From Planctomycetota bacterium (lineage in GTDB: Bacteria; Planctomycetota; Phycisphaerae; UBA1845; PWPN01): a DNA stretch of 5,354 bases. How positions within the stretch are numbered: position 1 is the stretch's first letter; every line of letters begins with the position of its first letter. The stretch spans positions 1,629,421 to 1,634,774 of the forward strand of contig CP070790.1 in NCBI GenBank assembly GCA_020346805.1. Reading direction: 5' to 3'. This document shows positions 5,311 to 5,354 of the stretch, piece by piece. The notes beneath the pieces are model-generated. The model was not told the DNA's origin and did no database searches. It saw only the letters and a program-made list of their open reading frames with translations. A program made the translations under genes and the position numbers.

Positions 5311-5354
5311 GATCTCTTCCTTGGTTGGTCTCCCATTAATCCGGGAGTTTTTAT

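Noticed and set aside
5330..5352. CTCCC (5330-5334), 8-nt loop, GGGAG (5343-5347), TTTTT (5348-5352): terminator-like on the plus strand.
   Set aside because: The stem is only 5 bp and no plus-strand gene precedes it. On the minus strand it lies in the leader of the CBM48 gene, without a U-tract. It could matter only if a plus-strand transcript exists.

Overview
The window looks like part of the genome of a Gram-negative bacterium with an anaerobic or flexible respiratory lifestyle. The evidence is two multiheme c-type cytochromes (at least 6 and 9 CXXCH motifs), a Rieske protein and a cytochrome b that form a quinol-oxidising module, plus exported proteins. The composition is moderate in GC. 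This mix resembles what is seen in Deltaproteobacteria-like and uncultivated FCB-type lineages, but nothing here fixes the taxon.

Layout. (1) Positions 1-769, plus strand: the C-terminal part of a multiheme cytochrome c that enters from outside the window. (2) 770-815: a short convergent gap with a weak hairpin. (3) 816-4032, minus strand: a compact three-gene operon read in the order nonaheme membrane-anchored cytochrome c, Rieske protein, cytochrome b. Gaps between genes are 15 and 28 bp, and each gene has a purine-rich ribosome binding site 7 nt before its start. (4) 4033-4542: about 510 bp with no intact gene. It holds a sigma70-like promoter for the operon, an imperfect dyad in the leader, a hairpin, and the decayed tail of the next gene. 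(5) 4543-4854, minus: the start of a secreted protein that stops early. Reading through the TAG continues a plausible protein sequence, so this is best read as a degraded gene. (6) 4882-5310, minus: a small stand-alone CBM48/AMPK-type glycogen-binding-domain protein.

How the genes work together (inference). Cytochrome b and the Rieske protein would oxidise menaquinol or a similar quinol. The nonaheme cytochrome, tethered by a C-terminal helix, would replace cytochrome c1 or f as electron acceptor and pass electrons into a periplasmic multiheme network, to which the convergent hexaheme-or-larger cytochrome may belong. The Rieske cluster lacks the Ser and Tyr that raise potential in mitochondrial-type proteins. 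The cytochrome b has b6-type haem spacing but a Val where the covalent-haem Cys would be. Both points suggest a low-potential variant of the complex. No CRISPR array, tRNA, rRNA or transposase was seen.
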